From Elusimicrobia bacterium GWD2_63_28 (lineage in GTDB: Bacteria; Elusimicrobiota; Elusimicrobia; Elusimicrobiales; UBA9959), in the NCBI GenBank assembly GCA_001799895.1, contig MGUI01000022.1, positions 1 to 53,566 on the forward strand: a stretch of DNA of 53,566 bases. The letters are read 5' to 3'. The translations under genes were made by a program, and so were the position numbers. A model generated the notes under the pieces. That model was not told the origin of the DNA and did no database searches. It saw nothing but the letters and a program-made list of their open reading frames with translations. Numbering within the stretch: the first letter of the stretch is position 1; every line of letters begins with the position of its first letter. Shown here in pieces: positions 1 through 7,876 of this stretch.

Positions 1-447
1 AAGATCATCGTGGACACCTACGGCGGCGTGGCCCCGCACGGCGGCGGCGCGTTCTCCGGCAAGGACTGCACCAAGGTGGACCGCTCCGCGGCCTATATGG
101 CGCGCTACATCGCCAAGAACATCGTGGCGGCCAAGCTGGCCCGCGAAGTGACCGTGCAGCTGGCCTACGCCATCGGCGTGGCCGAGCCCGTCGGCCTGTA
201 CGTGGACACCCACGGCACCGGCAGGATAGCCGACGAGAAGCTCTCGAAGATCGTGCGCTCCAGCTTCGACCTGACGCCCCGCGGCATCATAAAGACGCTG
301 AGCCTGCGCTCGCCCGTGTACCGCAAAACCGCCGCCTACGGCCATTTCGGCCGGGCCGGCTTCGCCTGGGAAAAGACCAACGCGGCGGCCATGCTGGCCA
401 AGAAGGCCGCCGGCGCTCCCAAGAGCGAGTGCGCCTGCTGCTGCTAA
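1..447 (+). CDS. metK: S-adenosylmethionine synthetase, C-terminal part (5' truncated)
   Basis: The open frame enters from the window edge and encodes the last 148 residues of methionine adenosyltransferase, which makes SAM from ATP and methionine in the cytosol. Near the visible start, the stretch D-T-Y-G-G followed by [10 protein letters not shown] is the conserved C-terminal core of MetK (substrate and metal/K+ binding region). It is followed by TKVDRSAAY and ARYIAKN, also typical of the family. The protein ends in a short Cys-rich tail (CACCC), which is unusual but at the extreme C terminus. The start and the upstream region are outside the window, so regulation cannot be judged. Confidence 0.97.
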   Translation, partial: KIIVDTYGGVAPHGGGAFSGKDCTKVDRSAAYMARYIAKNIVAAKLAREVTVQLAYAIGVAEPVGLYVDTHGTGRIADEKLSKIVRSSFDLTPRGIIKTLSLRSPVYRKTAAYGHFGRAGFAWEKTNAAAMLAKKAAGAPKSECACCC

Positions 448-457
448 GCTAGCGAAA

Positions 458-493
458 CGCGCCGGGGTCAAACGGGGGTTCGTCCCCGGCGCG
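458..493. terminator. GC-rich hairpin after metK
   Basis: A perfect 10-bp inverted repeat (CGCGCCGGGG at 458-467, CCCCGGCGCG at 484-493) encloses a 16-nt loop. No U-tract follows, so it is not a classical intrinsic terminator. It may stabilise the metK mRNA end or act as a Rho-dependent or weak terminator before the next operon. Confidence 0.4.
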
Positions 494-512
494 GTTACCC
501 TTAGGGGGGAAT

Positions 513-866
513 ATGAAGGTTCTGCTCGTAGAAGACAACGCCCTCACCCGGTACACTATCAAGTCCCTGGTTGAGAAACTGGGACACGAAGTGGTGGCCG
601 AGGCTGAGAACGGCGAAGAGGCGGTGAAGTGTTTCCGCGAGTTTAAACCGGACGTGGTCTTCCTCGACCTGATCCTGCCGGGCAAGTCCGGCGTGGAGAT
701 CCTGGAGGAACTGCGGGCGGTGGACCCCGCCGCGCGCGTGGTGGTCATAACCGCGGTGGAGCAGGAAGAGATAGACAAGCGCCTGTCGGACAAGGGCGTC
801 AGCGCTATACTGCGCAAACCGTTTTCCTTTGAAGATTTTAAGACCCTGATGAAATCCCTGGCCTGA
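513..866 (+). CDS. Single-domain response regulator (CheY-like receiver)
   Basis: A 117-residue protein that is only a receiver domain. The acidic pair is E7-D8, the phospho-acceptor is D52 (FLDLILPG), the switch Thr is T80 (VITA) and the conserved Lys is K102 before P103. All catalytic receiver residues are present. There is no output domain, so it must signal by protein-protein contact, as CheY does. The start is supported by a strong Shine-Dalgarno run (AGGGGGGA) 3-9 nt upstream. The next gene, a CheC-like phosphatase candidate, starts 1 nt after the stop, so the two are probably translated together and act on the same phosphorelay. No kinase is in the window. Confidence 0.93.
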   Translation: MKVLLVEDNALTRYTIKSLVEKLGHEVVAEAENGEEAVKCFREFKPDVVFLDLILPGKSGVEILEELRAVDPAARVVVITAVEQEEIDKRLSDKGVSAILRKPFSFEDFKTLMKSLA

Positions 867-867
867 A

Positions 868-1476
868 ATGGACGTAAAAGCCGGCAAAGCACTGGAGCGG
901 ATAGCCGCGGCGAGCCTGGAGAAATGCGTCTCCAAGCTCACGCGCATTTCCGCCGGCCAGTGGAGCGTGGCCGCCGCCGCCGTCTCCATGCGCAGCATGG
1001 AAGAGGCCATCAAAGAGCACGCCGCGTCGCCGGACCGGCACACCAGCGCCGCGGTCTATTTCGAAGTGAAGGGCGAGTACCCGTTCACCTCCATGGTGGT
1101 CTTCAGGCCGCAGGACATAGAGATCCTTTCCCGCGGCTTCCTCGGCTTCTCCTTCTCCAAGCTGCCCAACCTCAACCAGGCCCAGGAGCTGCTGCTGTCG
1201 GAACTGGGCAACGTCATCCTGAATTCCCTGATAAGCTCTCTTTCCAACGCGCTGAAGCGCAGTTTCATCCCCTCTGCCCCCAAGTGCGTGCAGGGGGAGA
1301 TCCCTTTCCTCCTCGAGGCCCTCTGGTCCTCGCTGGACCGCTCGGGCACCCACAGCATGGTGACCATAATGCTGGACCTGCAGTGCGACAAGACCCTGAC
1401 CCGCAGCGAAGTGATAGCCGTCATCCCCGCGAACATGGAGGCCGCGCTGGCGGCCGCACTCGAGACCGGGGTCTGA
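868..1476 (+). CDS. CheC/CheX-like chemotaxis phosphatase family protein
   Basis: This 202-residue cytosolic protein carries S-E-L-G-N-V-I-L-N at residues 111-119. That reproduces the CheC-type active-site signature E-x2-N-x3-N (E112, N115, N119), which in known CheC/CheX/FliY proteins attacks the CheY phospho-aspartate. CheC proper has two such helices, and I see only one convincing copy. The gene starts 1 nt after the receiver gene's TGA, so the likely substrate is that receiver. A role in chemotaxis is not shown, since no receptor, CheA or flagellar gene is nearby; twitching or a stand-alone phosphorelay are alternatives. Confidence 0.72.
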   Translation: MDVKAGKALERIAAASLEKCVSKLTRISAGQWSVAAAAVSMRSMEEAIKEHAASPDRHTSAAVYFEVKGEYPFTSMVVFRPQDIEILSRGFLGFSFSKLPNLNQAQELLLSELGNVILNSLISSLSNALKRSFIPSAPKCVQGEIPFLLEALWSSLDRSGTHSMVTIMLDLQCDKTLTRSEVIAVIPANMEAALAAALETGV

Positions 1477-1499
1477 ACGCCCTGCCAACGGAGAACAAC

Positions 1500-2033
1500 A
1501 TGAGGCATAACCGCATCCACGCCATACTCGCCTTCGCCCTTTTATTCGCCCAGGCCGCGCCGCTGGCCGCCCAGGTGGAAATAATCAAGATCGACTGGGA
1601 GCTGTCCAGGCTCCAGGGCAAGAACCGCACTCCCTACGCCCCCGTCGCGCAGCTGCGCGCCGGCCCGGCCGTGAAATTCACCGACTACCTGCGCGCGCTG
1701 GTCACGCTGCGCAACCCCGCCGACAAGGCCGCCGAGGGCCTGGTGCTGCGCTACGCGCTCAGCATGCGCCTGCTCAGGAAAGGAAATACGCCGGACAAGG
1801 CTTTCTGGGGCATCCCTTTCTACGTAGAGGAAGTGCGCGTTTCCAAGATCAACCCGTCCTCCGAGAGGCAGGCCAGGGTGATACGTTTTGAACTGCAGAA
1901 CCAGTTGAACAAGCTGCGCAACAGCGGCTTCGAGCCGACCGCGCTCAAGCTGGAAGTCATGCTGAACCCCCGCCAGGGGGACGAGCCCGCGGCCATCCTG
2001 CGCGAGGCCGTGATGGAGATCGTTAAACCCTAA
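1500..2033 (+). CDS. Hypothetical exported protein
   Basis: 177 residues. The N terminus has a basic start (MRHNRIH), a hydrophobic core and an A-x-A-type cleavage site near residue 24 (PLAAQ), so it is predicted to be exported. The mature part is a small alpha/beta protein without recognisable family motifs. It contains a charged segment (LRNPADKAAEG) and ends MEIVKP. A longer frame runs upstream, but ATG at 1500 follows the CheC stop by 23 nt, has GGAG about 7 nt upstream and begins with the signal peptide, so it is the likely start. It lies 19 nt before serS in the same direction. Function unknown. Confidence 0.72.
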   Translation: MRHNRIHAILAFALLFAQAAPLAAQVEIIKIDWELSRLQGKNRTPYAPVAQLRAGPAVKFTDYLRALVTLRNPADKAAEGLVLRYALSMRLLRKGNTPDKAFWGIPFYVEEVRVSKINPSSERQARVIRFELQNQLNKLRNSGFEPTALKLEVMLNPRQGDEPAAILREAVMEIVKP

Positions 2034-2052
2034 TAGCAGCCGGAGTTCTCCC

Positions 2053-3321
2053 ATGCTGGACATAAACCTCATCAGGACCGACGCCGAAAAGGTCAGGCAG
2101 GCCTTGCTCAAGCGGCTGGACGCCGTGGACCTGTCGCCGGTGCTCGAGCTGGACAAGAAACGCCGGGCGCTGCTGGTGGAGGCCGAGGCCCTCAAGGCTA
2201 AAAAGAACGCCGCCTCCGCCGGGGTCAAGAAGCTCGACGCCGCCGCCCAGCAGGCGGTCTTCGCCGAGATGAAGGAAATTTCCGCCAGGGTAAAGGCCCT
2301 CGACGCCGAAGCCGCCGCCACGGAGGCCGAGCTGGCCGGTCTGATGGCCGGGCTGCCCAATATGCCGGCCGACGACGTGGTGGCCGGAGGCAAAGAAAAT
2401 AACGCGGTCGTGCGCGAATGGGGCAAGAAGCCGGAATTCGCTTTCGAGGCCAAAGGGCACCTGGAACTGTGCAAGGACCTCGGCCTCGTGGACTACGAGC
2501 GCGGCGTCAAGCTGGGCGGCACCGGCTTCTGGCTCTACCGCGACCTGGGCGCGCGCCTGGAATGGGCGCTGATGAACCTCTTCGTGGAGACCCACCTCGC
2601 CAACGGCTACTCTTTCACCCTGCCGCCGCATATCCTCAACTACGAGTGCGGCTATACCGCCGGGCAGTTCCCCAAGTTCAAGGACGACGTGTTCCTGCTG
2701 GCCGGCCCGGAGGATAAGACGCAGTTCCTGCTGCCCACGTCAGAGACCGCGCTGATCAGCCTGCACCGCGACGAGGTGCTGAAAGAGGAAGAACTGCCCA
2801 GGAAATATTTCGCCTACTCCCCGTGCTACCGCAAGGAAGCCGGCGGCTACGGCGCCAACGAGCGCGGCATGATCCGCGGCCACCAGTTCAACAAGGTAGA
2901 GCTGATACAGTTCGCCCGCCCCGAGGAATCCCAGGCCTGCTTCGACGAGATGGTGGGCCAGGTGGAAGCCGTCATGCAGGCCCTGGGCCTCCATTACCGG
3001 CTGGTCAAACTGGCCGCCAAAGACTGCAGCGCCTCCATGGCCCGCACCTGGGACATAGAGGTCTGGATCCCCAGCATGAAGGGCTATAAGGAAGTCAGCT
3101 CGGTCTCCAGCGCCGGAGACTATCAGGCCCGCCGGGGCAATATGCGCTTCAAGCGCGCCGCCACCGGCAAGAACGAATTCCTGCATACGCTCAACGGCTC
3201 GTGCCTGGCCACCAGCCGGCTCTTCCCGGCCCTCCTCGAGCAGTTCCAGCAGGCCGACGGCTCCGTGGCCGTGCCCGAGGCCCTGCGCAAATATATGGGA
3301 ACGGACAAGATAACGATATGA
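2053..3321 (+). CDS. serS: Serine--tRNA ligase
   Basis: A 422-residue class II aminoacyl-tRNA synthetase, the normal length for bacterial SerRS, which charges tRNA-Ser (and tRNA-Sec) with serine. The N-terminal tRNA-binding coiled coil spans about residues 30-100 and opens with MLDINLIR. Motif 2 lies around residues 258-279 (CYRKEAGGYG, then GMIRGHQF). The serine-pocket segment is EVSSVSSAGDYQARR (347-361). Motif 3 is NGSCLATSR (381-389), with Cys where many bacterial enzymes have Gly; the common E-[IV]-S-S-C-S-N segment also reads EVSSVSS. Its TGA overlaps the ATG of the next gene (ATGA), so translation is coupled. Confidence 0.97.
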   Translation: MLDINLIRTDAEKVRQALLKRLDAVDLSPVLELDKKRRALLVEAEALKAKKNAASAGVKKLDAAAQQAVFAEMKEISARVKALDAEAAATEAELAGLMAGLPNMPADDVVAGGKENNAVVREWGKKPEFAFEAKGHLELCKDLGLVDYERGVKLGGTGFWLYRDLGARLEWALMNLFVETHLANGYSFTLPPHILNYECGYTAGQFPKFKDDVFLLAGPEDKTQFLLPTSETALISLHRDEVLKEEELPRKYFAYSPCYRKEAGGYGANERGMIRGHQFNKVELIQFARPEESQACFDEMVGQVEAVMQALGLHYRLVKLAAKDCSASMARTWDIEVWIPSMKGYKEVSSVSSAGDYQARRGNMRFKRAATGKNEFLHTLNGSCLATSRLFPALLEQFQQADGSVAVPEALRKYMGTDKITI

Positions 3322-4514
3322 GGAAATTACTGATAGCGGCGGCTTTTTCGCTCTGCGCCTCGGCGGCCCTGGCCGCCATGCCCGTAAGCGAGCCCCTGCC
3401 CGAAGACCTGCGGGTGCTGTCGAAGAAGGGCATAGAGGCCATTTACGCCGTGGACATCCCGGAGGCCGTGAAGAATTTCTCCGCCGCCGTCGCGAAATAC
3501 CCGGAGCACCCCTACCCGCATTTCGGCATGGCCATGACCAAATGGGCCACGCTGGAATACCTGGAGGACGAGTCCGACCCCGGGCTGGAGAAAGAGTACG
3601 AGGCGATGACCGACGAGGCCATCGATATCGGCCAGGCCTGGCTCAAGAAGCATCCCGGCGACGCCAACGCCAACCTGTGCATGGGCGGCATGTACGGCCT
3701 GCGCGCGCGGCTGGCCCTGCTGCAGCACCGCTGGATCAAGGCCTATTTCGACGGCCGGAAGGCCCTGTCCTACACGCGCCGCGCGCTCAAGATCGACCCC
3801 GAGCTCTACGACGCCTACCTGGGCCTGGGCATGTACGAGTATTACGCCGGCACGCTGCACGGCGCCATAAAGGTGCTGGCTAAACTGGTGATGAAGGGCG
3901 ACGCCAGGAAGGGCATAGAGATGCTCGAGACCTGCAAGGAGAAAGGCTATTTCAACGCCCTCGCGGCCAAGCTCCTGCTGATAGAAATCTACACCACGAC
4001 CAACAGCCCCTACGTGAATTCCGAGCGGGCGGTGAAGTGGTCCAAGGAGCTGCGCGCGGCTTACCCGAACCACCCGCAGATGCATTTTGTGGAGATAGTC
4101 TCGCTCTACGAGGCCAAACAGTACGGGGAATCCAGGAAAGAGGCGATGGAGTACCTGAAGGCCGTAAACGAGAACCGCCCGCCGTACCGCCGCCGCTACC
4201 TGCCGCGCGTGCTGACCGCCATAGGCACCACCTACCTGGTGGAGAAAAAATACGACGAGGCCGCGGATTATTTCGCCCGCGCCGCCGCCACGCTGAAAGA
4301 GGACCCCAAGGCGCATCCCGCCCGCTGGGGCGTCTGGGCCATAGTCCGGCTGGGCCACGTGCACGACCTGAAAGGCCTGCGCGACAAGGCCCTGGCCCAT
4401 TATAAAGAGGCCAAGGCCTACAAGGACGAATGGGGCTTCTCGGAATCCATCACCAATTACCTCAAGAGGCCCTTTGCCGCCGCCGAGCTGCCCGGCCAGA
4501 TGCCGCCACCCTAG
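3318..4514 (+). CDS. Exported TPR-repeat protein
   Basis: 398 residues. The start is the ATG at 3318 that overlaps the serS stop (ATGA). It opens a clear signal peptide (MRKLLIAAAF then ASAALAA, cleavage around residue 20). The mature protein is helical with several tetratricopeptide-like repeats, for example around residues 35-75, 150-185 and 330-385 (YDEAADYFARAAATL, DKALAHYKEAKAY). TPRs form protein-binding superhelices; the partner is unknown and the likely location is periplasm or outer-membrane-associated. The TAG stop codon is formed by the left end of a palindromic element (4513-4625). Confidence 0.82.
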   Translation: MRKLLIAAAFSLCASAALAAMPVSEPLPEDLRVLSKKGIEAIYAVDIPEAVKNFSAAVAKYPEHPYPHFGMAMTKWATLEYLEDESDPGLEKEYEAMTDEAIDIGQAWLKKHPGDANANLCMGGMYGLRARLALLQHRWIKAYFDGRKALSYTRRALKIDPELYDAYLGLGMYEYYAGTLHGAIKVLAKLVMKGDARKGIEMLETCKEKGYFNALAAKLLLIEIYTTTNSPYVNSERAVKWSKELRAAYPNHPQMHFVEIVSLYEAKQYGESRKEAMEYLKAVNENRPPYRRRYLPRVLTAIGTTYLVEKKYDEAADYFARAAATLKEDPKAHPARWGVWAIVRLGHVHDLKGLRDKALAHYKEAKAYKDEWGFSESITNYLKRPFAAAELPGQMPPP

Positions 4515-4625
4515 GGACGCTGCTTAGTTTTTGAGTTGTTTGCTAACTAAAGAGTTCCCGGGCACAGTTTTTCTTTTGCAAAAGCCGCAAGCGGGCAAAC
4601 AACTCAAAAACTAAGCAGCGTCCCT
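4513..4625. repeat. Palindromic element 1 (31-bp perfect terminal inverted repeats)
   Basis: The arms 4513-4543 and 4595-4625 are perfect reverse complements over 31 nt and enclose a 51-nt centre. The centre holds the 12-bp palindrome CTTTTGCAAAAG (4573-4584). The outer end reads AGGGACGCTG, shared with elements at 6765 and 21854, while the inner arm (TTAGTTTTTGAGTTGTTTGC) is unrelated to theirs. The left end supplies the AG of the TAG stop codon of the TPR gene. The right end lies 11 nt before the ATG of the next gene, which has no visible ribosome-binding site. It has no coding capacity. Likely a non-autonomous REP/MITE-like element. Confidence 0.85.
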
Positions 4626-4636
4626 GCTTACTGCTT

Positions 4637-5065
4637 ATGGAATTTTCAACAATTATCTTCCTGCTGCTCGCGATACTCGGCTGGGGCCTCGGCGCCTTCT
4701 TCGACAAGGCCTGCCTCAAGCACATGGACCCGTCGGGCGCCTTCTACGTGCGCACCCTGTTCATGATCTTCCTCTTCATCCCGCTCGTGCTCTGGAAGTA
4801 CGACCAGACCAAGCAGGCGCTGCTGGGCTCCGACAAACTGGGCCCCATCTTCGTGATCTCGAGCGCGGTGGTCTCCATGGCCGGCGTCTTCTTCTACCTG
4901 AAGGCCCTCTCGGGCGGCGAAGCCATGAAGATAGTGCCGCTCTCCTCAACCTACCCTTTCGTTACTTTCGTGCTGGCGGCGCTGTTCCTGGGCGAAAGCT
5001 TCACGATGAACAAGCTGTTCGGCACGCTGCTGCTGAGCGGCGGCATCTACTTTATTTCCAAATAA
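4637..5065 (+). CDS. Half-size EamA/DMT-superfamily membrane protein
   Basis: 142 residues with four to five hydrophobic helices (about 4-22, 36-53, 69-88, 100-118, 123-140). It fits one EamA repeat of the drug/metabolite transporter superfamily. The motif LGWGLGAFFDKACLK near the N terminus and FLGESFTMNKLFGTLLLSGGIY at the C terminus (in pieces, L-G-E-x-F then G-x-L-L-I/L-x-G) are characteristic. Such short members work as dimers in the inner membrane; the substrate is unknown. No Shine-Dalgarno sequence is visible before ATG 4637, only 11 nt from palindromic element 1. The next gene follows by 9 nt. Confidence 0.82.
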   Translation: MEFSTIIFLLLAILGWGLGAFFDKACLKHMDPSGAFYVRTLFMIFLFIPLVLWKYDQTKQALLGSDKLGPIFVISSAVVSMAGVFFYLKALSGGEAMKIVPLSSTYPFVTFVLAALFLGESFTMNKLFGTLLLSGGIYFISK

Positions 5066-5074
5066 CCACGGCTT

Positions 5075-5431
5075 ATGACCACGGAAGAATTCGAAGAGCT
5101 GGCCGCCGCGGCCATTAAAAAGCTCCCGAAAGAATTCCGCGGGCGGCTGGACAATGTGGTGGTGCTGGTGAAAACGGCCCCGACTAAAACCCAGTGCAGG
5201 CGCTTCGGGCCGGGCCTGCTGGGCCTCTACGAGGGCATACCCCTCTCCGAGCGGGGTACCTTCTACAGCGGCGCCATGCCGGACAAGATAACGCTCTTCA
5301 AGGACAACCTGGAGCAGGGCGCCAGGGACGCCGCAGCCGTAGCCGCCAGGATACGGCACACCCTGCTGCACGAGATCGCCCACCACTTCGGCATGGACGA
5401 CGACGAGCTTATCGAGAAGGGGCTTTATTAG
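5075..5431 (+). CDS. Minimal zincin metallopeptidase family protein
   Basis: 118 residues. The C-terminal motif HEIAHHFGMDDDEL contains the zinc-binding HExxH (H99-H103) followed by G-x-D, as in the small DUF1025/Zincin_1 family of predicted metallopeptidases. The N-terminal start MTTEEFEELAAAAIKKLP is also typical of that family. The protein is cytosolic with no signal peptide. Activity is predicted from the motif; substrates of this family are not known to me. It follows the DMT gene by 9 nt on the same strand and converges with rimO. Confidence 0.85.
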   Translation: MTTEEFEELAAAAIKKLPKEFRGRLDNVVVLVKTAPTKTQCRRFGPGLLGLYEGIPLSERGTFYSGAMPDKITLFKDNLEQGARDAAAVAARIRHTLLHEIAHHFGMDDDELIEKGLY

Positions 5432-5438
5432 GGGAGGG

Positions 5439-5459
5439 CCGCGGCTTCCTTGGCCGCGG
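5439..5459. terminator. Weak GC hairpin between convergent genes
   Basis: CCGCGGC (5439-5445) pairs with GCCGCGG (5453-5459) across a 7-nt loop, between the stop of the zincin gene and the stop of rimO. No U-run follows on either strand, so terminator function is only suggested by position. Confidence 0.25.
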
Positions 5460-5463
5460 GCCG

Positions 5464-6765
5464 CTACGGCAGAACTTTGGCCTTGCGCAGGTAGCCCACG
5501 GCGCCGGTTACCTTGACCTTGACCAGGTCCCCGGCCTTGAGCGGCCGCCCCGGCAGGGCTTCCACTTCTACGCGGCCGTCTATCTCCGGGGCGTCGCGGT
5601 AGGTGCGGCCGAACAGCGGCGAATCCATCAGCACATCAAATTTTTTGCCTTTGAGGTCCAGGTTGACGGCGTCCAGCACGCGGCTCTGCGCCTGGATCAG
5701 CGCGGCAGCCCGCTCTTCCTTCACTTCCTCCGGTACCTGACCGGGGAAATCCGCGGCCGTGGTGCCGGGCTCCCTGGAATATTTAAACACGCCCACGCTG
5801 TCGAGGCGGGCTTTCTTGACGAAGCCGAGCAGCCGGTTGAAATCTTCCTTGGTCTCGCCCGGGAAGCCGACTATGAAATTGGTCCGGATGGCAATATCGG
5901 GCATGGCGCGGCGCAGCTCGGCGAGCTTGTCCTTTATGGACCTCTCGGTGGAGGAGCGGTTCATCCGCTTCAGGATGCGGTCCGAGACGTGCTGCAGGGG
6001 CATGTCCAGGTAGCGCACCACGCTCTTGTTCGCGCGCATTACCTCTATCACTTCTTTGTTGAGGCGCTCGGGGTAGACGTACATAAGCCGCCACCACTTC
6101 ACGCCGGGGGTAAGCAGCAGCGTGTTGAGCAGCCAGGCCAGGCGCGGGCGGCCGTAGAGGTCCGCGCCGTAGGAGGTGGTGTCCTGCGCTATCAGCGAGA
6201 CCTCCACCGCCCCGCTGGCGGCCAAGTTGCGGGCCTCCTCGGCCAGGGCTTCTACGGGCTTGGAGCGGAAGCCCCCGCGGATGGAGGGGATGAGGCAGTA
6301 GGCGCAGCGGTTGTCGCAGCCGTCGGCGACCTTCAGGTAGGCGCTGTGCGGCGCTGTCAGGCGCGCCTTCAGGCGGGGGGAGTCCAGCGGGCCCGAGGCG
6401 GGCAGGATATAGCTGCGGCCCTCCTCTATGGCCTTGGCGGCGCTGGCCAGGGCGTGTATGCCCACGGCGGCGTCCAGGTCGGGAAAGCGCTTAAGCAGTC
6501 CTTCGCGCTCGCGCTCCACCAGGCAGCCCGAGACTATCACCTTGGCCAATTTGCCGCGCGCCTTCAGGCGCAGCAGGCGCCGGATCTCGCCCTCTGATTC
6601 TGCCACGGCGGAGCCCAGGAAGGCGCAGGTGTTCACCAGCGCGGCGTCGGCCGAGGCTTCGTCGGAGACCAGCTCCCAGCCGGCCGCGGCCAGCTCACCG
6701 GCCATCACCTCGGCGTCTGCGAGGTTCTTGGGACAACCGAGAGAGACGATGAAGAGTTTGGGCAT
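5464..6765 (-). CDS. rimO: Ribosomal protein S12 methylthiotransferase RimO
   Basis: 433 residues, normal for this radical SAM methylthiotransferase, which adds a methylthio group to an Asp of ribosomal protein S12. The N-terminal UPF0004 domain has the three cluster cysteines C11 (SLGCPKN), C47 and C81 (VSGCLVE). The radical SAM CxxxCxxC is C150/C154/C157 (GCDNRCAYC). The C-terminal part is a TRAM domain (about 370-433). SLGCPKNLADAE at the N terminus and MPLQHVSDRILKRMNR are RimO/MiaB hallmarks; the LGCPKN form and the length favour RimO over MiaB. The start codon abuts palindromic element 2 and no Shine-Dalgarno sequence precedes it. Confidence 0.95.
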   Translation of the reverse strand: MPKLFIVSLGCPKNLADAEVMAGELAAAGWELVSDEASADAALVNTCAFLGSAVAESEGEIRRLLRLKARGKLAKVIVSGCLVEREREGLLKRFPDLDAAVGIHALASAAKAIEEGRSYILPASGPLDSPRLKARLTAPHSAYLKVADGCDNRCAYCLIPSIRGGFRSKPVEALAEEARNLAASGAVEVSLIAQDTTSYGADLYGRPRLAWLLNTLLLTPGVKWWRLMYVYPERLNKEVIEVMRANKSVVRYLDMPLQHVSDRILKRMNRSSTERSIKDKLAELRRAMPDIAIRTNFIVGFPGETKEDFNRLLGFVKKARLDSVGVFKYSREPGTTAADFPGQVPEEVKEERAAALIQAQSRVLDAVNLDLKGKKFDVLMDSPLFGRTYRDAPEIDGRVEVEALPGRPLKAGDLVKVKVTGAVGYLRKAKVLP

Positions 6766-6874
6766 AGGGGACGCTGATGACTATATGACTATTTTGTGAG
6801 AGGTGCTGAGTGGCTATATATCCTTTTTTGCCGGGTATGCCGGCAAATAGTCATATAGTCATCAGCGTCCCCTA
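6765..6874. repeat. Palindromic element 2 (30-bp perfect terminal inverted repeats)
   Basis: The arms 6765-6794 and 6845-6874 are perfect inverted repeats of 30 nt that start TAGGGGACGCTG, around a 50-nt centre. Each arm carries a tandem direct repeat of TGACTAT. TTTGCCGG/CCGGCAAA next to the right arm can form an inner hairpin. The element exactly fills the gap between two same-strand genes. Its right end provides the TAG stop of the CorA-like gene, and its left end runs into the rimO ATG. It is flanked by TA on both sides, which fits a TA target duplication. Confidence 0.87.
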
Positions 6875-7798
6875 GTGTTTCTCGAAGCGCTTGATGGCTA
6901 TGTAGGTAGTCGCGCCGACGCCCAGCATCGCGAGCAGGAATAGCGGATAGGCCAGTTTCCAGTTGTGGATCCCGGTCATGGCGGAAAATTCCGACATGCC
7001 GCCCACGCCGGCGAAGAAGCTCGGCACCGCCACGGCGATGACCACGGCGTTGAGGTTCTTCATCAGGATGTTGAGGTTGTTGCTGACGATGGAGGCGCGC
7101 GCTCCCACCAGCGAGGCGAAAATGTTGGAGTAGATGGCCGCCTGCTTGTAGCACTGCTGGTTCTCTATCATGATGTCGTCGATGAATTCAATGCTGCGCG
7201 GGCTGAAGCCCAGCTTCTCCGCGCCGTGCTTGAGGCGCTCTATCGCGCCGGAGTTGCCGTTGATGGCGTTGAGGTAGTAGACCAGGCTCTTCTCCAGCGT
7301 GAACATGTTGATCAGGTAGCGGTTCTCCATGGAATGCGTGATCTTGGTCTCTATCTCCTCGGCGATCATGTTGATGACCTTGAGGTGCTCCATGAAATGG
7401 AAGATGGAGTTATAGATCAGTTTCAGGAAGACTTCGCGGATGCCGCCCACCTGCTTGAAATATTTGCCGGAGAACATGTTGATGTCTTCCGACAGCGCCA
7501 GGATCAGCTTGTCCTTAAAGAGGAACAGCCCCATCGAGGAGACCTTGAACATGAAATGGTCTTTGGAGGAATAGTTCTTGGGGCGCTTGAAGATCAGCGC
7601 CAGGTGGTCGCCGTCGGACTCCATGCGGGCCGGCTCTTCGGGGTCGAAGGCGGAGGCGAAGTTGTGCTCGTCAAGCTGGAAGTTCTCCACCAGCCACTTC
7701 TTCTCGTCGTCGGTGGGGCTGATCACCACCCACACGTCGGGCGTTTCCGCCTCGACGAGCTTCAGCTGGTGGTTCTCGATTTTATAGCGCTTTATCAT
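6872..7798 (-). CDS. CorA-like divalent cation channel (variant GMS signature)
   Basis: 308 residues with the CorA layout: a soluble N-terminal alpha/beta domain, a long helical stalk (about 130-250, rich in E/K/I/N), and two C-terminal transmembrane helices (about 249-266 and 283-301) ending in a basic tail (KRFEKH). CorA proteins move Mg2+, Co2+ or related ions through a pentameric inner-membrane pore whose filter is the G-M-N motif after helix 1. Here the position reads G267-M268-S269 (GVGGMSEF), a departure from GMN that may alter selectivity or mark a non-Mg transporter. The TAG stop is formed by palindromic element 2; rimO lies downstream on the same strand. Confidence 0.83.
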   Translation of the reverse strand: MIKRYKIENHQLKLVEAETPDVWVVISPTDDEKKWLVENFQLDEHNFASAFDPEEPARMESDGDHLALIFKRPKNYSSKDHFMFKVSSMGLFLFKDKLILALSEDINMFSGKYFKQVGGIREVFLKLIYNSIFHFMEHLKVINMIAEEIETKITHSMENRYLINMFTLEKSLVYYLNAINGNSGAIERLKHGAEKLGFSPRSIEFIDDIMIENQQCYKQAAIYSNIFASLVGARASIVSNNLNILMKNLNAVVIAVAVPSFFAGVGGMSEFSAMTGIHNWKLAYPLFLLAMLGVGATTYIAIKRFEKH

Positions 7799-7876
7799 TT
7801 TCAGCCGCTCTCGCCCGCCCGTGCCGCCGGCTTGCCGGGGAAACAGAACTGTTCCGCGGCGGTCAGGATAATTCTA

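Noticed and set aside
6765..6874. Reading element 2 as an intrinsic terminator of the CorA-like gene
   Set aside because: The very long perfect arms, end sequence shared with other elements and matching TA flanks fit a mobile palindrome better, although termination as a side effect is possible.
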